From assembly GCF_006715485.1 (NCBI RefSeq), contig NZ_VFNH01000004.1, positions 372,001-436,000 on the forward strand: 64,000 nt of DNA, given 5' to 3'. Made by a program: the position numbers and the translations under genes. Below, piece after piece: positions 1 through 8,158 of this stretch; positions within the stretch are counted from its first letter, which is position 1; every line of letters starts with the position of its first letter. The DNA comes from Herbaspirillum sp. SJZ107. GTDB taxonomy: Bacteria > Pseudomonadota > Gammaproteobacteria > Burkholderiales > Burkholderiaceae_D. The notes beneath the pieces are model-generated. The model was not told where the DNA came from. It did not search any database and saw only the letters and a program-made list of their open reading frames with translations.

Positions 1-345
1 ACGTTGCTGGTGAGAATTCACCGCGCATGCGGAAGATTTGATATGGCTTAAACACAACAACGACGCATGCTGTCGTGTGTCAATACGCAACACAATCGCG
101 TAGTAATCGTTGCGTGGCGAGGTGAAGGAGGGAAAAAGAGGACTGCGGCGCCGCCGTGCGGGAAGCGTTACTCTAGTGTAAGTGGCGAGTGGGGAGCAGG
201 ATGGGCGAAGGTGAGTGCCCTCTGCAGGCTGGTGAGGAGAGCGCTGTAGGCGCGCGGTGCGCCTGCAGCGTATTTTGATGCTATTTATAGATTGAAGCGG
301 CTTACGACAGCCGCAAGCCGGGCAGGCAGCAGCCCGTAGCCGCCA
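1..345. other. Leading stretch without a recognised gene
   Basis: No convincing coding region is visible here. A 60-codon open frame at 67-249 on the plus strand has low-complexity content and no recognisable domain. The stretch lies downstream of the minus-strand TonB receptor, so its left part probably holds that gene's transcript end, but no clear stem followed by a T run was seen. Confidence 0.5.
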
Positions 346-2577
346 TCAGAAGTCGACCGTCGCCGACACGCTCACCGTGCGCGGCGCGCCCAGCACCAGG
401 TAGCCGTAATTCGAATACCCGCCGGCCGATGCCCAGTAATTGCGGTCGGTGAGGTTGTCGATGCGCGCGCGCAGCGTCACGTCGCGGTCCATGAAGCGGG
501 TCAAGTAACTGGCGCCGATGTCGAGGCGGGTCCAGGACGGCAACTGCTGGCGGTTGGCGGCGTCCGCGTACTGCTTCGAGGTGTACAGGGCGCGCGCATT
601 CAGCGACAGGCCCGGCACCGCGGCGACGTCCCACTCGCCGCCGAGGTTCAGCTGCGTATCCGGCACGCCGATCGCGTCGTTGCCCTGGTTCTCGCCGTCG
701 GCGGTGCGGCGCTGCTTGGCGTCGAGCAGGGTCAGGCCGCCCAATACGCGCACGCCTTTCATCGGCATGCCGAACACCGACAGCTCCAGGCCCTGGTTGC
801 GCTGCTCGCCGAAAATGCCGAACTCGCCGGTCGGGGCGGTCGGCGTCGCCTTCCTGATGCCTGCCAGCGGCTGGTCGGTGCTGAACAGCGCGGCGCTCAT
901 GCCCAGCTTGCCGCTGTCGTACTTGACGCCGATTTCCTTCTGGCGCGAGACGTAGGGGTCGAACACCGGATTGCGGCGCAGCTGCTCCGGATCGACGCCG
1001 AAGCCCGGCAGCGCCGGGCCCTGCTGCAGCGCCTCGATGTAGTTGGCGTAGAGCGACAGGTTCTTCATCGGCTTGTAGACGATGCCGGCCACCGGCGTGA
1101 CTTCGCTGCGGTCGTAGCCCGAGCTCTGCGTGCCGCTGTTGTAGTCATAGCCGTAGTTCTTGATGCGCTGGTGGCGCGCGCCGACCGTCAGCAGCACACG
1201 CTCGTCGAGGAAGGCCATGGTGTCGGCCACCGCGTAGCTGCCCAGGATCGCCTTGTTCGTCACCAGCGGCGCGTCCATCGAGCCGCCGGTGAAGAAGGTG
1301 GGTGCGGGCGCCGGCACGTCGACCGGGCGGTACAGATTGGTGTTCCAGCCGGCGAAGTCGCTGGTGCCGTAGGCATTGCGCGACTTCAGCTCGAAGGCCG
1401 AGGCAGTGGCGCTGATCGTGTGCTTGACGCTGCCGGTATGCAGGGTGCCGCGCACGCCGATCTCGCCGGTGCGGATCTGGTCGTAGCGGTAATTGTCGAA
1501 GCGGTACATGGTGGCGCCGCCAGAATTATCGACCGTGGTCGGCGAGGCCAGCGCGTTGAATTCGCTGCCGTTGCGGGCGCCGAAGGCGGCCCAGGCCACG
1601 ACGTTCGGCGCCAGGTCGACTTCGCCGCGCACGCTGCCGAAGGTGTCGCGCTCGTTGGAGCGGGTCCAGGGCTGGGCGAAATTGCTGTCGGCTTCCGGCG
1701 CGCGCGGGATGGCGAGCCCGGCGCCGGGCGTGACGCTCGGACGCGGGTTGTCCAGCTTGTGCTCCTGGAAGCCGACGTCGGCCGACAGGCGGTAGCTGTC
1801 GCCGCGGTAGTCGAGGCCGACCGAGAACACGTTCAGTTCGCGCGATTCGCGGTCGACCGCGGTGTCGCCGTCGCGGCGCGCGGCGTTGATGCGGATGCCG
1901 GCACGGTTGTTGTCGAAGCGGCGTGCCACGTCGATCGCAGCATAGCCCTGGCCGCCGCTCTCGACGCCCACCGTCACCCGGTTCAGGTCGGCGTTGGGTG
2001 CGCGTTTCGGCACCAGGTTGACCAGGCCGCCGATGCCGCCGCCGCCCGGCGCCGCACCGTTGATGAAGCTGTTGGCGCCGCGGAAGACTTCGACGCGCTC
2101 GAGCAGTTCGGACGCCACGAACTGGCGCGGCAGCAGGCCATACAAACCGTTCCAGGCCATGTCGTCGGAATTCACGGCGAAGCCGCGGATCACATACAGC
2201 TCCTGGAAATTGCCGAAGCCGCGCGCCACGCGCACCGACGGGTCGTTCTGTACCACGTCCGCTACGCTGCGCGCCTGCTGTTCCTGGATCAGGGCAGCGG
2301 TGTAGTTGGTGGTGTTGAACGGGGTGTCCATGATGTCGACGTTGCCCAGCAGGCCGATGCGGCCGCCGCGTGCCACCTGGCCGCCGGCGTAGGCGGACGG
2401 CAGGCCTTGCGCCGAGGCGTCGGCCGAAGCGCTGACGACGACGGTGGCAACGCTGCCGGACGCAGGCGCCTGTGCTTCGGAGGCGGTCGATTGTGCCGAC
2501 GCGGCACCGGCGGCGAGCAGCAGGGCGCCGAATGCGATCGGGGTGAGGGCTAAGGCAGGGCGAGTCGACTTCTTCAT
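346..2577 (-). CDS. TonB-dependent siderophore receptor
   Basis: This is an outer-membrane gated channel that imports ferric siderophores using TonB-ExbBD energy. The 743-residue product has the usual family length. It starts with a signal peptide (MKKSTRPALALTPIAFGALL, then an AQS cleavage region). A TonB-box-like ATVVVSA follows near residue 45, then a plug domain with YVIRGF and GGLVNLVPKRA, and a 22-strand barrel ending in aromatic-rich strands and a terminal F. There is no N-terminal STN signalling domain, so it is not the FecA signalling type. A Fur-box-like sequence lies just upstream, and a PepSY membrane protein is divergent from it. Both point to iron-repressed expression. The siderophore cannot be named from sequence alone. 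Confidence 0.93.
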   Translation of the reverse strand: MKKSTRPALALTPIAFGALLLAAGAASAQSTASEAQAPASGSVATVVVSASADASAQGLPSAYAGGQVARGGRIGLLGNVDIMDTPFNTTNYTAALIQEQQARSVADVVQNDPSVRVARGFGNFQELYVIRGFAVNSDDMAWNGLYGLLPRQFVASELLERVEVFRGANSFINGAAPGGGGIGGLVNLVPKRAPNADLNRVTVGVESGGQGYAAIDVARRFDNNRAGIRINAARRDGDTAVDRESRELNVFSVGLDYRGDSYRLSADVGFQEHKLDNPRPSVTPGAGLAIPRAPEADSNFAQPWTRSNERDTFGSVRGEVDLAPNVVAWAAFGARNGSEFNALASPTTVDNSGGATMYRFDNYRYDQIRTGEIGVRGTLHTGSVKHTISATASAFELKSRNAYGTSDFAGWNTNLYRPVDVPAPAPTFFTGGSMDAPLVTNKAILGSYAVADTMAFLDERVLLTVGARHQRIKNYGYDYNSGTQSSGYDRSEVTPVAGIVYKPMKNLSLYANYIEALQQGPALPGFGVDPEQLRRNPVFDPYVSRQKEIGVKYDSGKLGMSAALFSTDQPLAGIRKATPTAPTGEFGIFGEQRNQGLELSVFGMPMKGVRVLGGLTLLDAKQRRTADGENQGNDAIGVPDTQLNLGGEWDVAAVPGLSLNARALYTSKQYADAANRQQLPSWTRLDIGASYLTRFMDRDVTLRARIDNLTDRNYWASAGGYSNYGYLVLGAPRTVSVSATVDF

Positions 2578-2592
2578 TGCAATTCTTCTTGT

Positions 2593-2656
2593 TGATGAGA
2601 ATAATTCTCATTATATCCGCCTGGTCTTGCTCAAGTAAATGAGAACTATTATTATC
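2593..2656. promoter_or_regulatory. Two Fur-box-like sites in a divergent promoter
   Basis: The palindromic segment TGATGAGAATAATTCTCATT begins at 2593, and a second AT-rich site, AAATGAGAACTATTATTATC, lies at 2637-2656. Both resemble the 19-bp Fur consensus GATAATGATAATCATTATC. They sit between the divergent TonB receptor and the PepSY protein gene and could let the ferric uptake regulator repress both. This assignment is by motif only. Confidence 0.75.
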
Positions 2657-2695
2657 TGGTCTCATCCGCTTCCCATCGCGCCCGCTTTTCGCCTC

Positions 2696-3865
2696 ATGTC
2701 TCCCATCAACGTCCGCCGCTGGTCCTGGATCCACAAGTGGAGCAGCCTGGTCTGTACCGTCTTCATGCTGCTGCTGTGCCTGACCGGCCTGCCGTTGATC
2801 TACCACCACGAGATCGGCCACCTGCTCGGCAACGACGTCGAGGCGCCAAGCATGCCGGCGAACACGCCGCGCGCGGACCTCGACCGGGTGATCGCCGCCG
2901 GCCAGGCCCTGTATCCGAACAAGATCATGATGTACATGTCGCAGGAGCTGGACGAGCCCGCGATCTGGAACCTGACCCTGGGCAACCACCCGAACGACGA
3001 ACAATTCAAGTCGATCGCGATCGACGCCCGCACCGCCAAGTTCATCGCCGAGCCGCCGATCGAGGGCGGCGGCTTCATGTCGCTGATGTTCCACCTGCAC
3101 GTCGACCTGTTCGCCGACATGTGGGGCAAGCTGTTCCTCGGCTTCATGGGACTGCTGCTTCTCGTGGCGATCGTCTCCGGCGTGGTGCTTTACGCGCCCT
3201 TCATGCGCAAGCTCGATTTCGGCACCGTGCGCCGCGGCCGCACGGCGCGCCTGAAATGGCTCGACATGCACAACATGCTCGGCATCGTGACCCTGGTGTG
3301 GCTGCTGGTGGTCGGCACCACGGGCGTCATCAACACGCTGTCCGACGTGCTGCTCAAGGTCTGGCAATTCACCGAGATCGCCGAGATGACCAAGCCCTAC
3401 CAGGGCCAGCCGGCACCGACGCGGCTGGCGTCGATGCAGACCACGATCGCGCGCGCCGAAGCCGCTGAGCCGGGGATGAAGGTCGGTTTTGTCGCCTTCC
3501 CGGGCACGCCGTTCGCCAGCCCGCACCATTACGGCGTCTACATGCACGGCGACCAGGCGCTGACCTCGCGCCTGTACAAGCCGGTGCTGGTCGATGCCCA
3601 GACCGCCGAGATCACCGACCGCCGCAAGCTGCCGTGGTATCTGACCGCGCTGCTGGTCTCGCAGCCGCTGCACTTCGGCGACTACGGCGGGGCCGGCCTG
3701 AAATTCCTGTGGGCGCTGCTGGACCTGGCCACCATCGTGGTGCTGGGTAGCGGCCTGTATCTATGGCTCAAGCGCGGCCGTGCGGCAAAGGCAGCTGCCA
3801 GGCAGGCGGCATCCGACAACGCCGGCCGCGCCGCGCCGGTGCTGGCGCGCGGTCATAAACTGTAA
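2696..3865 (+). CDS. PepSY-associated TM-helix protein, iron-uptake linked
   Basis: This is a 389-residue inner-membrane protein with about four transmembrane segments and PepSY-type periplasmic parts. Such proteins are often paired with siderophore receptors and some are implicated in ferric-siderophore reduction; that role is inferred here from context. Visible features are an N-terminal helix after RRWSWIHKWSS, the histidine-bearing YHHEIGH just after it, a second helix near FLGFMGLLLLVAIVSGVVLY, a helix after HNMLG, and a C-terminal helix before LKRGRAAK. I chose ATG 2696 over the upstream ATG 2639 because the latter lies inside a Fur-like operator and adds a non-conserved leader. No strong ribosome site precedes either. 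Confidence 0.85.
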   Translation: MSPINVRRWSWIHKWSSLVCTVFMLLLCLTGLPLIYHHEIGHLLGNDVEAPSMPANTPRADLDRVIAAGQALYPNKIMMYMSQELDEPAIWNLTLGNHPNDEQFKSIAIDARTAKFIAEPPIEGGGFMSLMFHLHVDLFADMWGKLFLGFMGLLLLVAIVSGVVLYAPFMRKLDFGTVRRGRTARLKWLDMHNMLGIVTLVWLLVVGTTGVINTLSDVLLKVWQFTEIAEMTKPYQGQPAPTRLASMQTTIARAEAAEPGMKVGFVAFPGTPFASPHHYGVYMHGDQALTSRLYKPVLVDAQTAEITDRRKLPWYLTALLVSQPLHFGDYGGAGLKFLWALLDLATIVVLGSGLYLWLKRGRAAKAAARQAASDNAGRAAPVLARGHKL

Positions 3866-3872
3866 TGAGCAA

Positions 3873-4058
3873 ATGTCGATGAAGACCAACCGCGCCATCT
3901 GGGCCATGCCGGTCGTGCTCGGCCTGCTGACGGTCGCCGGCCTGCTGGTCGCGCTGGTCGGCGACGGCGTCTGGGACCTGGTCTCGGTGGCGGCGCTGGC
4001 GGTGCCGGTGCTGGTCGGGTGCTGGCACGCCTTCAAGCCTGCCAGGTCGCCGCATTGA
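3873..4058 (+). CDS. Small two-helix membrane protein
   Basis: This 61-residue protein starts MSMKTNRAIWAMPVVLGLL and has two hydrophobic stretches, one from MPVVLG to VALVG and one around VSVAALAVPVLVGCW. It begins 7 nt after the PepSY gene and is very probably cotranscribed with it. I chose the ATG at 3873; a second in-frame ATG lies two codons on. I do not recognise the family. Its position suggests an accessory role in the iron-linked membrane module. Confidence 0.65.
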   Translation: MSMKTNRAIWAMPVVLGLLTVAGLLVALVGDGVWDLVSVAALAVPVLVGCWHAFKPARSPH

Positions 4059-4136
4059 ATTTAATCTTCTGCTAAGCATCGGCCCGGCAATACCGCGTAT
4101 AACTCGGTGCAGCCCCAATAACGAAGGAGAGCCGCG

Positions 4137-4832
4137 GTGAAAAACTGGGTACGCAACAACAAGATGTTCGTCGCCTTCCTGGTCCTGTTCGGCGTGCTGC
4201 GCACCGCGGTCGCCGACTGGAATCCGATCCCGTCCGCCTCCATGCATCCGAACCTGCTGGAAGGGGATGTAGTGCTGGTCAACCGCATGGCCTTCGACCT
4301 GAAGGTCCCGCTCACCGACATGGTGCTGGCGCGCCTCGGCGAGCCGGAACGCGGCGACATCGTCACCTTCCGCTCGCCGCGCGACGGCACGCTCCTCATC
4401 AAGCGCGTGGTGGCGCTGCCCGGCGACGTGGTCGAGATGCGCAACGAGCGCCTCTACATCAACGGCAAGGGCGCCGACTACAAGCTGGTCGAGGAATCGA
4501 TGGACACCGTGGCCGGCACGGCGCTGCGGGCGGTGCAGCTGGCCGAGATCCTCGACCCGGCCCACAGCCACGCCCTGGACCGGCGCCTGCGTCACATCCA
4601 GCTGATCCCGGGCGTGGTCGCGCCGAACACCTTCCCGCCGGTGACGGTGCCGCAAGGCCAGTACCTGATGCTGGGCGATAACCGCGACAACAGCGCCGAC
4701 TCGCGCGTGATCGGCATGGTGCCGCGCAAGCTGCTGGTCGGGCGCGCCGAACGGGTGCTGGTCTCGGCCGACTACCAGGGCAACTGGATGCCGCGCACCG
4801 AGCGTTTCGGCATGTCGCTCTACAATCCCTGA
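4137..4832 (+). CDS. lepB: Signal peptidase I (S26A)
   Basis: This membrane serine protease removes signal peptides from exported preproteins on the periplasmic face. The 231-residue protein has one N-terminal transmembrane helix (MFVAFLVLFGVLRTAVA), the catalytic serine in IPSASMHP (about residue 35), the general-base lysine in LIKRVVALPGD (about residue 87) and the conserved GDNRDNSADSR box. GTG at 4137 is preceded by AAGGAGA. It stands alone, outside the usual lepA-lepB-rnc order, so it is probably a second signal peptidase copy. That is an inference, because the main copy is not in view. Confidence 0.9.
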   Translation: MKNWVRNNKMFVAFLVLFGVLRTAVADWNPIPSASMHPNLLEGDVVLVNRMAFDLKVPLTDMVLARLGEPERGDIVTFRSPRDGTLLIKRVVALPGDVVEMRNERLYINGKGADYKLVEESMDTVAGTALRAVQLAEILDPAHSHALDRRLRHIQLIPGVVAPNTFPPVTVPQGQYLMLGDNRDNSADSRVIGMVPRKLLVGRAERVLVSADYQGNWMPRTERFGMSLYNP

Positions 4833-4923
4833 ACCGCTGCCGGACCCGGCGGACGGATTGTCGATACAATCTCGTCCTTCGGTCTTGCATGGTGCAGTGC
4901 CGAGCTTTTGAAAGGCATTGCAG

Positions 4924-6132
4924 ATGCAAGTGAAAATGCAGAGAGTATTGACGGTGGTCCTGGCCTGCCTCGGCATGGTGGGCGCGCTGGCGATCGATAC
5001 CTATCTGCCCTCGATCCCGGCGATCGGACGCGCGTTCGAGGTCGGGCCGGTGGCAGTGCAGCAGACCCTGAGCGTGTTCCTGTTCACGTTCGCCTTCATG
5101 ATGCTGTTCTACGGGACGCTGTCCGATTCCTTCGGCCGCCGCCCCGTGATCCTGGTGGCGCTGGCCGTGTACACACTGGCGTCGCTGGGCGCGGCAATGG
5201 CGCCGACCTTCGGCTGGCTGCTGTTCTTCCGCGCGCTGCAGGGCCTGTCGGCCGGCGCCGGCTCGGTGATCGGCCAGGCCATCGTGCAGGACCGCTTTAC
5301 CGGCGCCGATGCCCAGCGCATCATGTCCCACATCATGATGGTGTTCGGCCTGGCGCCGGCGATCGCGCCGATCCTGGGCGGCTGGCTGCACGTCGCCTTC
5401 GGCTGGCGCGCCACCTTCGTGTTCCTGACCCTGTTCGGCGCGGCGATGCTGCTCGCGTGCTGGAAGCTACTCGACGAGAGCCTGCCGCGCGAGAAGCGCC
5501 ATGCCTTCCACGGCGTCGCCATCGCGCGCAACTACCTGAAGGTGCTGGGCCACCCGCAGTTCCTGCTGCTGTCGCTGTCGGTGGGCCTGGCCTTCGGCGG
5601 GCTGTCGCTGTACATCGGCTCGGCCGCCAACTTCGTGATGGAGATCCTGCACCTGCCGGAGACCGCGTTCGCCTGGATGTTCATCCCGCTGATCAGCGGC
5701 ATGGTGATCGGTTCGGCCTGGGGCGGCAAGCGCGCCGCGAAGATGCCGGCGGCGACCCTGCGCCGCCTCGGCTTCGGCCTGATGGCGCTGGCCTGCGTGC
5801 TGAACGTCGGTTACACCGCGCTGGCCGGCGACCGGGTACAGGTGCCGTGGGCGGTGCTGCCGCTGATGGTCTACACCTTCGGCCTGGCGGTGGCGATGCC
5901 GGCGATCCAGGTCGGCGCGCTGGCGCTCTTCCCGCAGAACCGCGGTCTGGCGTCGTCGATGCTGGCCTTTATCCAGATGATGTCGTTCGCGCTGATGTCG
6001 GGCCTGGTGGCGCCGCTGCTGTTCGGCAGCGCGTTCAAGCTGGCGGTCGGGGTGACGGTGGGGCTGGTGGCGAGTTTCCTGGCTTGCCAGCTGGGGATGT
6101 TGGCGGGGCGGGGAAGGGCGGTCAACGTGTGA
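4924..6132 (+). CDS. Bcr/CflA-type MFS exporter
   Basis: This is a major facilitator superfamily drug/proton antiporter of the Bcr/CflA group with about 12 transmembrane helices across 402 residues. The N-terminal IDTYLPSIPAI and the loop GTLSDSFGRRPVI (the G-x-x-x-D-R/FGRR signature between helices 2 and 3) are typical, as are QDRFTGADAQR and APILGGWL. I chose ATG 4924, 8 nt after AAAGG; a TTG at 4918 is an alternative. Substrate is unknown; homologues export bicyclomycin, chloramphenicol or peptides. Confidence 0.88.
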   Translation: MQVKMQRVLTVVLACLGMVGALAIDTYLPSIPAIGRAFEVGPVAVQQTLSVFLFTFAFMMLFYGTLSDSFGRRPVILVALAVYTLASLGAAMAPTFGWLLFFRALQGLSAGAGSVIGQAIVQDRFTGADAQRIMSHIMMVFGLAPAIAPILGGWLHVAFGWRATFVFLTLFGAAMLLACWKLLDESLPREKRHAFHGVAIARNYLKVLGHPQFLLLSLSVGLAFGGLSLYIGSAANFVMEILHLPETAFAWMFIPLISGMVIGSAWGGKRAAKMPAATLRRLGFGLMALACVLNVGYTALAGDRVQVPWAVLPLMVYTFGLAVAMPAIQVGALALFPQNRGLASSMLAFIQMMSFALMSGLVAPLLFGSAFKLAVGVTVGLVASFLACQLGMLAGRGRAVNV

Positions 6133-6195
6133 CCTGCGGCGCGTGGACGGCTTGCCGTCCACGCGTTCATCCCGCGGTTGAATCGGCGCGGACGG

Positions 6196-6645
6196 TCAAC
6201 GGCGGTTCTGCTTCATCGCCTTGTCGACCTCGCGCTTGGCGTCGCGGTCGCGCTCGGTATCGCGCTTGTCGTGCTGCTTCTTGCCTTTGGCCAGGCCGAC
6301 TTCGCACTTGATGCGGCCGCCCTTGAAGTGCAGGTTGAGCGGCACCAGCGTGTAGCCGGCGCGGTCCACCTTGCCGATCAGCTTCTCGAGCTCGGCCTTG
6401 TGCAGCAGCAGCTTGCGGGTGCGTACGGCTTCCGGATGGCTCCAGCCCGAGACGGAACTCTGCGGACTGATGTGGGCGCCGAACAGGAACAGCTCGTCAT
6501 CGCGCACGACCACGTACGCTTCCTTGATCTGGGCACGGCCGTCCCGGATCGCTTTGACTTCCCAACCTTCCAGCACCAGGCCGGCTTCGTAGCGGTCCTC
6601 GATGAAGTAGTCGAAGAACGCTTTCTTATTATCAACAATGCTCAT
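6196..6645 (-). CDS. smpB: SsrA-binding protein SmpB
   Basis: SmpB binds tmRNA and brings it to stalled ribosomes for trans-translation. The 149-residue protein has the usual length. It shows the OB-fold start (KKAFFDYFIEDRYEAGLVL EGWEVK region), GRAQIKEAYV, the HKAELEKLIGKV segment and the basic tail KGKKQHDKR followed by an Arg/Lys-rich end. It is divergent from ratA, a neighbour arrangement found widely in proteobacteria. Confidence 0.97.
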   Translation of the reverse strand: MSIVDNKKAFFDYFIEDRYEAGLVLEGWEVKAIRDGRAQIKEAYVVVRDDELFLFGAHISPQSSVSGWSHPEAVRTRKLLLHKAELEKLIGKVDRAGYTLVPLNLHFKGGRIKCEVGLAKGKKQHDKRDTERDRDAKREVDKAMKQNRR

Positions 6646-6743
6646 GTAATAGCTAAAATCCGCGCGTCGGTTAAACTACTGTTGTCGCGCTTAATGTGTG
6701 TCTTTGATAAGCGCAAAACAACATCATAACAAACGGTTGACCT

Positions 6744-7175
6744 ATGGCAGTAGTGCACAAATCAGTTTTCTTAGGGTATAGCGCGGAGCAGATGTTCGAT
6801 CTGGTCGCGAAGGTTGAAGATTATCCCAAGTTCCTTCCATGGTGCAGCGGCGTGAAGGTGCAGGAACGCAGCGAGGACAAGCTGGTCGCCTGCCTGCAAA
6901 TCAATTTCCACGGCGTAAAGCAAAGCTTCACCACCGCCAACCACAACCAGCGCCCGACGCAGATGAAGATGCACCTGGTCGACGGTCCTTTCAAGATGCT
7001 GGAAGCGACCTGGACCTTCAAGTCCCTGCGCGCCGACGCCTGCAAGATCGATTTCGACATGCAGTACGAGTTCTCCAGCATTATCCTCGAGCAGATCGTC
7101 GGCCCGGTGTTCGGCATGATCGCCAACACGATGGTCGATTCCTTCTGCAAGCGGGCCGAGGTCGTCTATGGCTGA
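6744..7175 (+). CDS. ratA: RatA-type START/COQ10-like protein
   Basis: This is a 143-residue START-like (COQ10/polyketide-cyclase fold) protein. E. coli RatA was reported to block 70S ribosome assembly, while mitochondrial homologues chaperone ubiquinone. Family hallmarks are SVFLGYSAEQMFDLVAKVED, FLPWCSGVKV and DFDMQYEFSS. It overlaps rnfH by 8 nt, so the two are translationally coupled, and it is divergent from smpB. The ratA-rnfH-smpB arrangement is old and conserved, so a role in basal physiology is more likely than a mobile toxin. Confidence 0.93.
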   Translation: MAVVHKSVFLGYSAEQMFDLVAKVEDYPKFLPWCSGVKVQERSEDKLVACLQINFHGVKQSFTTANHNQRPTQMKMHLVDGPFKMLEATWTFKSLRADACKIDFDMQYEFSSIILEQIVGPVFGMIANTMVDSFCKRAEVVYG

Positions 7176-7473
7176 AGCGGCTGACGCCGGCGGCGAGCTG
7201 CAGGTCTACGTGGTGTACGCCACCGCGCAGCAGGAATTCATCCAGCCGATGCGGGTCGCGCCCGGCACCACCATCGGCGGGGCGATCGAAGGCAGCGGGG
7301 TGCTGGCGCGTTTTCCGGACATTAACCTGGTGACGCAGCCGGTGGGCATTTACGGCAAGAAGAAGACGCTCGATACGGCGCTGCGCGAGCGCGACCGGGT
7401 CGAGATCTATCGGCCGCTGGTGGCCGATCCGAAGGATTCGCGCCGGAAGCGGGCGGCCGAGAAGGCGGCTTAG
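7168..7473 (+). CDS. rnfH: RnfH-family protein (RatB)
   Basis: This 101-residue beta-grasp (ubiquitin-like) protein of the RnfH/UPF0125 family contains VYVVYATAQQEFIQPMRV, VGIYGKKKTLDTALR and DRVEIYRPLVADPKDSRRKR. The last of these is the family signature. It starts inside the end of ratA. The biochemical role of the family is not settled. Confidence 0.93.
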   Translation: MAEAADAGGELQVYVVYATAQQEFIQPMRVAPGTTIGGAIEGSGVLARFPDINLVTQPVGIYGKKKTLDTALRERDRVEIYRPLVADPKDSRRKRAAEKAA

Positions 7474-7482
7474 CCGCCGTCG

Positions 7483-8004
7483 TCAACGGCAATCCTGCAA
7501 GGCCCGGCGCGCCGCCTGCAGCCGCTTTGCCCGCTCCTCATCCGACAGGAAGTAACGCTCCCCCTTCGCATCCACCGCCGACATGCGGGTCCCGCTCGTC
7601 ACCAGCCGTTCTTCCTGCCGCGCCGACGCGCAGCGCTCGTCCAGCGCAGCCTTCTGCTCGGCCGATTCCCTGGCCTTGCGCGCATCCTCTTCGCGCTTGG
7701 CCTGGCGTTCGCGGTACGCAGTCTCCTGCTCGGCCAGCGTCGGCGGCTTCGGCGTCGCCGCTGCCGTCGCGGCAGCCGATCCCGCAGCGGGAGAGGGCGC
7801 TTTGCCGGCATCGGCTGCCGCGACGGCCGGCGTAGCCGAACGCGGCATCTGCAGGATGCGCGCAGCGGGCGTGCCCGGCGGCGGCGGGCGGTCCGAGAAC
7901 ACGCGCGTGCCCTTTTCGTCGATCCAGGAATACTGGGCATGGGCCAGCTGGGCCAGCAGCATCAGGGCGCCCGCCAGGCAGGCGCGCCGCCAATGTCGAG
8001 TCAT
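7483..8004 (-). CDS. DUF4124 exported protein
   Basis: This 173-residue protein has a signal peptide (ACLAGALMLLAQLAHAQ) followed by the DUF4124 core, which begins YSWIDEKGTRVFSDRPPPPG. An Ala/Pro-rich linker and an Arg/Glu/Lys-rich coiled-coil segment (YRERQAKREEDARKARE) follow. The domain is common in Betaproteobacteria as a periplasmic protein of unknown function. It converges on rnfH with only 9 nt between the two genes. Confidence 0.85.
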   Translation of the reverse strand: MTRHWRRACLAGALMLLAQLAHAQYSWIDEKGTRVFSDRPPPPGTPAARILQMPRSATPAVAAADAGKAPSPAAGSAAATAAATPKPPTLAEQETAYRERQAKREEDARKARESAEQKAALDERCASARQEERLVTSGTRMSAVDAKGERYFLSDEERAKRLQAARRALQDCR

Positions 8005-8124
8005 AGTCTTTCCTTAGGTGAAGAACCCGATTTCGCCACGTTTGCATGCGGCTGTCAATCGAAGAGTTGCTGAGGAGTATCGGGTATTTTTTGGCAGTCC
8101 CGGGATGATGGTCAAGACTTTCTG

Positions 8125-8130
8125 TATAAT
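8125..8130 (+). promoter_or_regulatory. Probable -10 element of guaB
   Basis: A perfect TATAAT lies 28 nt before the guaB start and is preceded by TCTG. No good -35 hexamer is visible at 16-18 bp spacing, so the start may depend on an activator or on the TG next to the -10. Confidence 0.5.
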
Positions 8131-8158
8131 TCGCTTTTGCGCCTATAGGAAATAAACT

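Noticed and set aside
1171..3673. Long antisense open frames over the TonB receptor (460 and 715 codons)
   Set aside because: They are shadows of the GC-rich receptor gene, full of Arg/Ala/Gly, without domains or ribosome sites.
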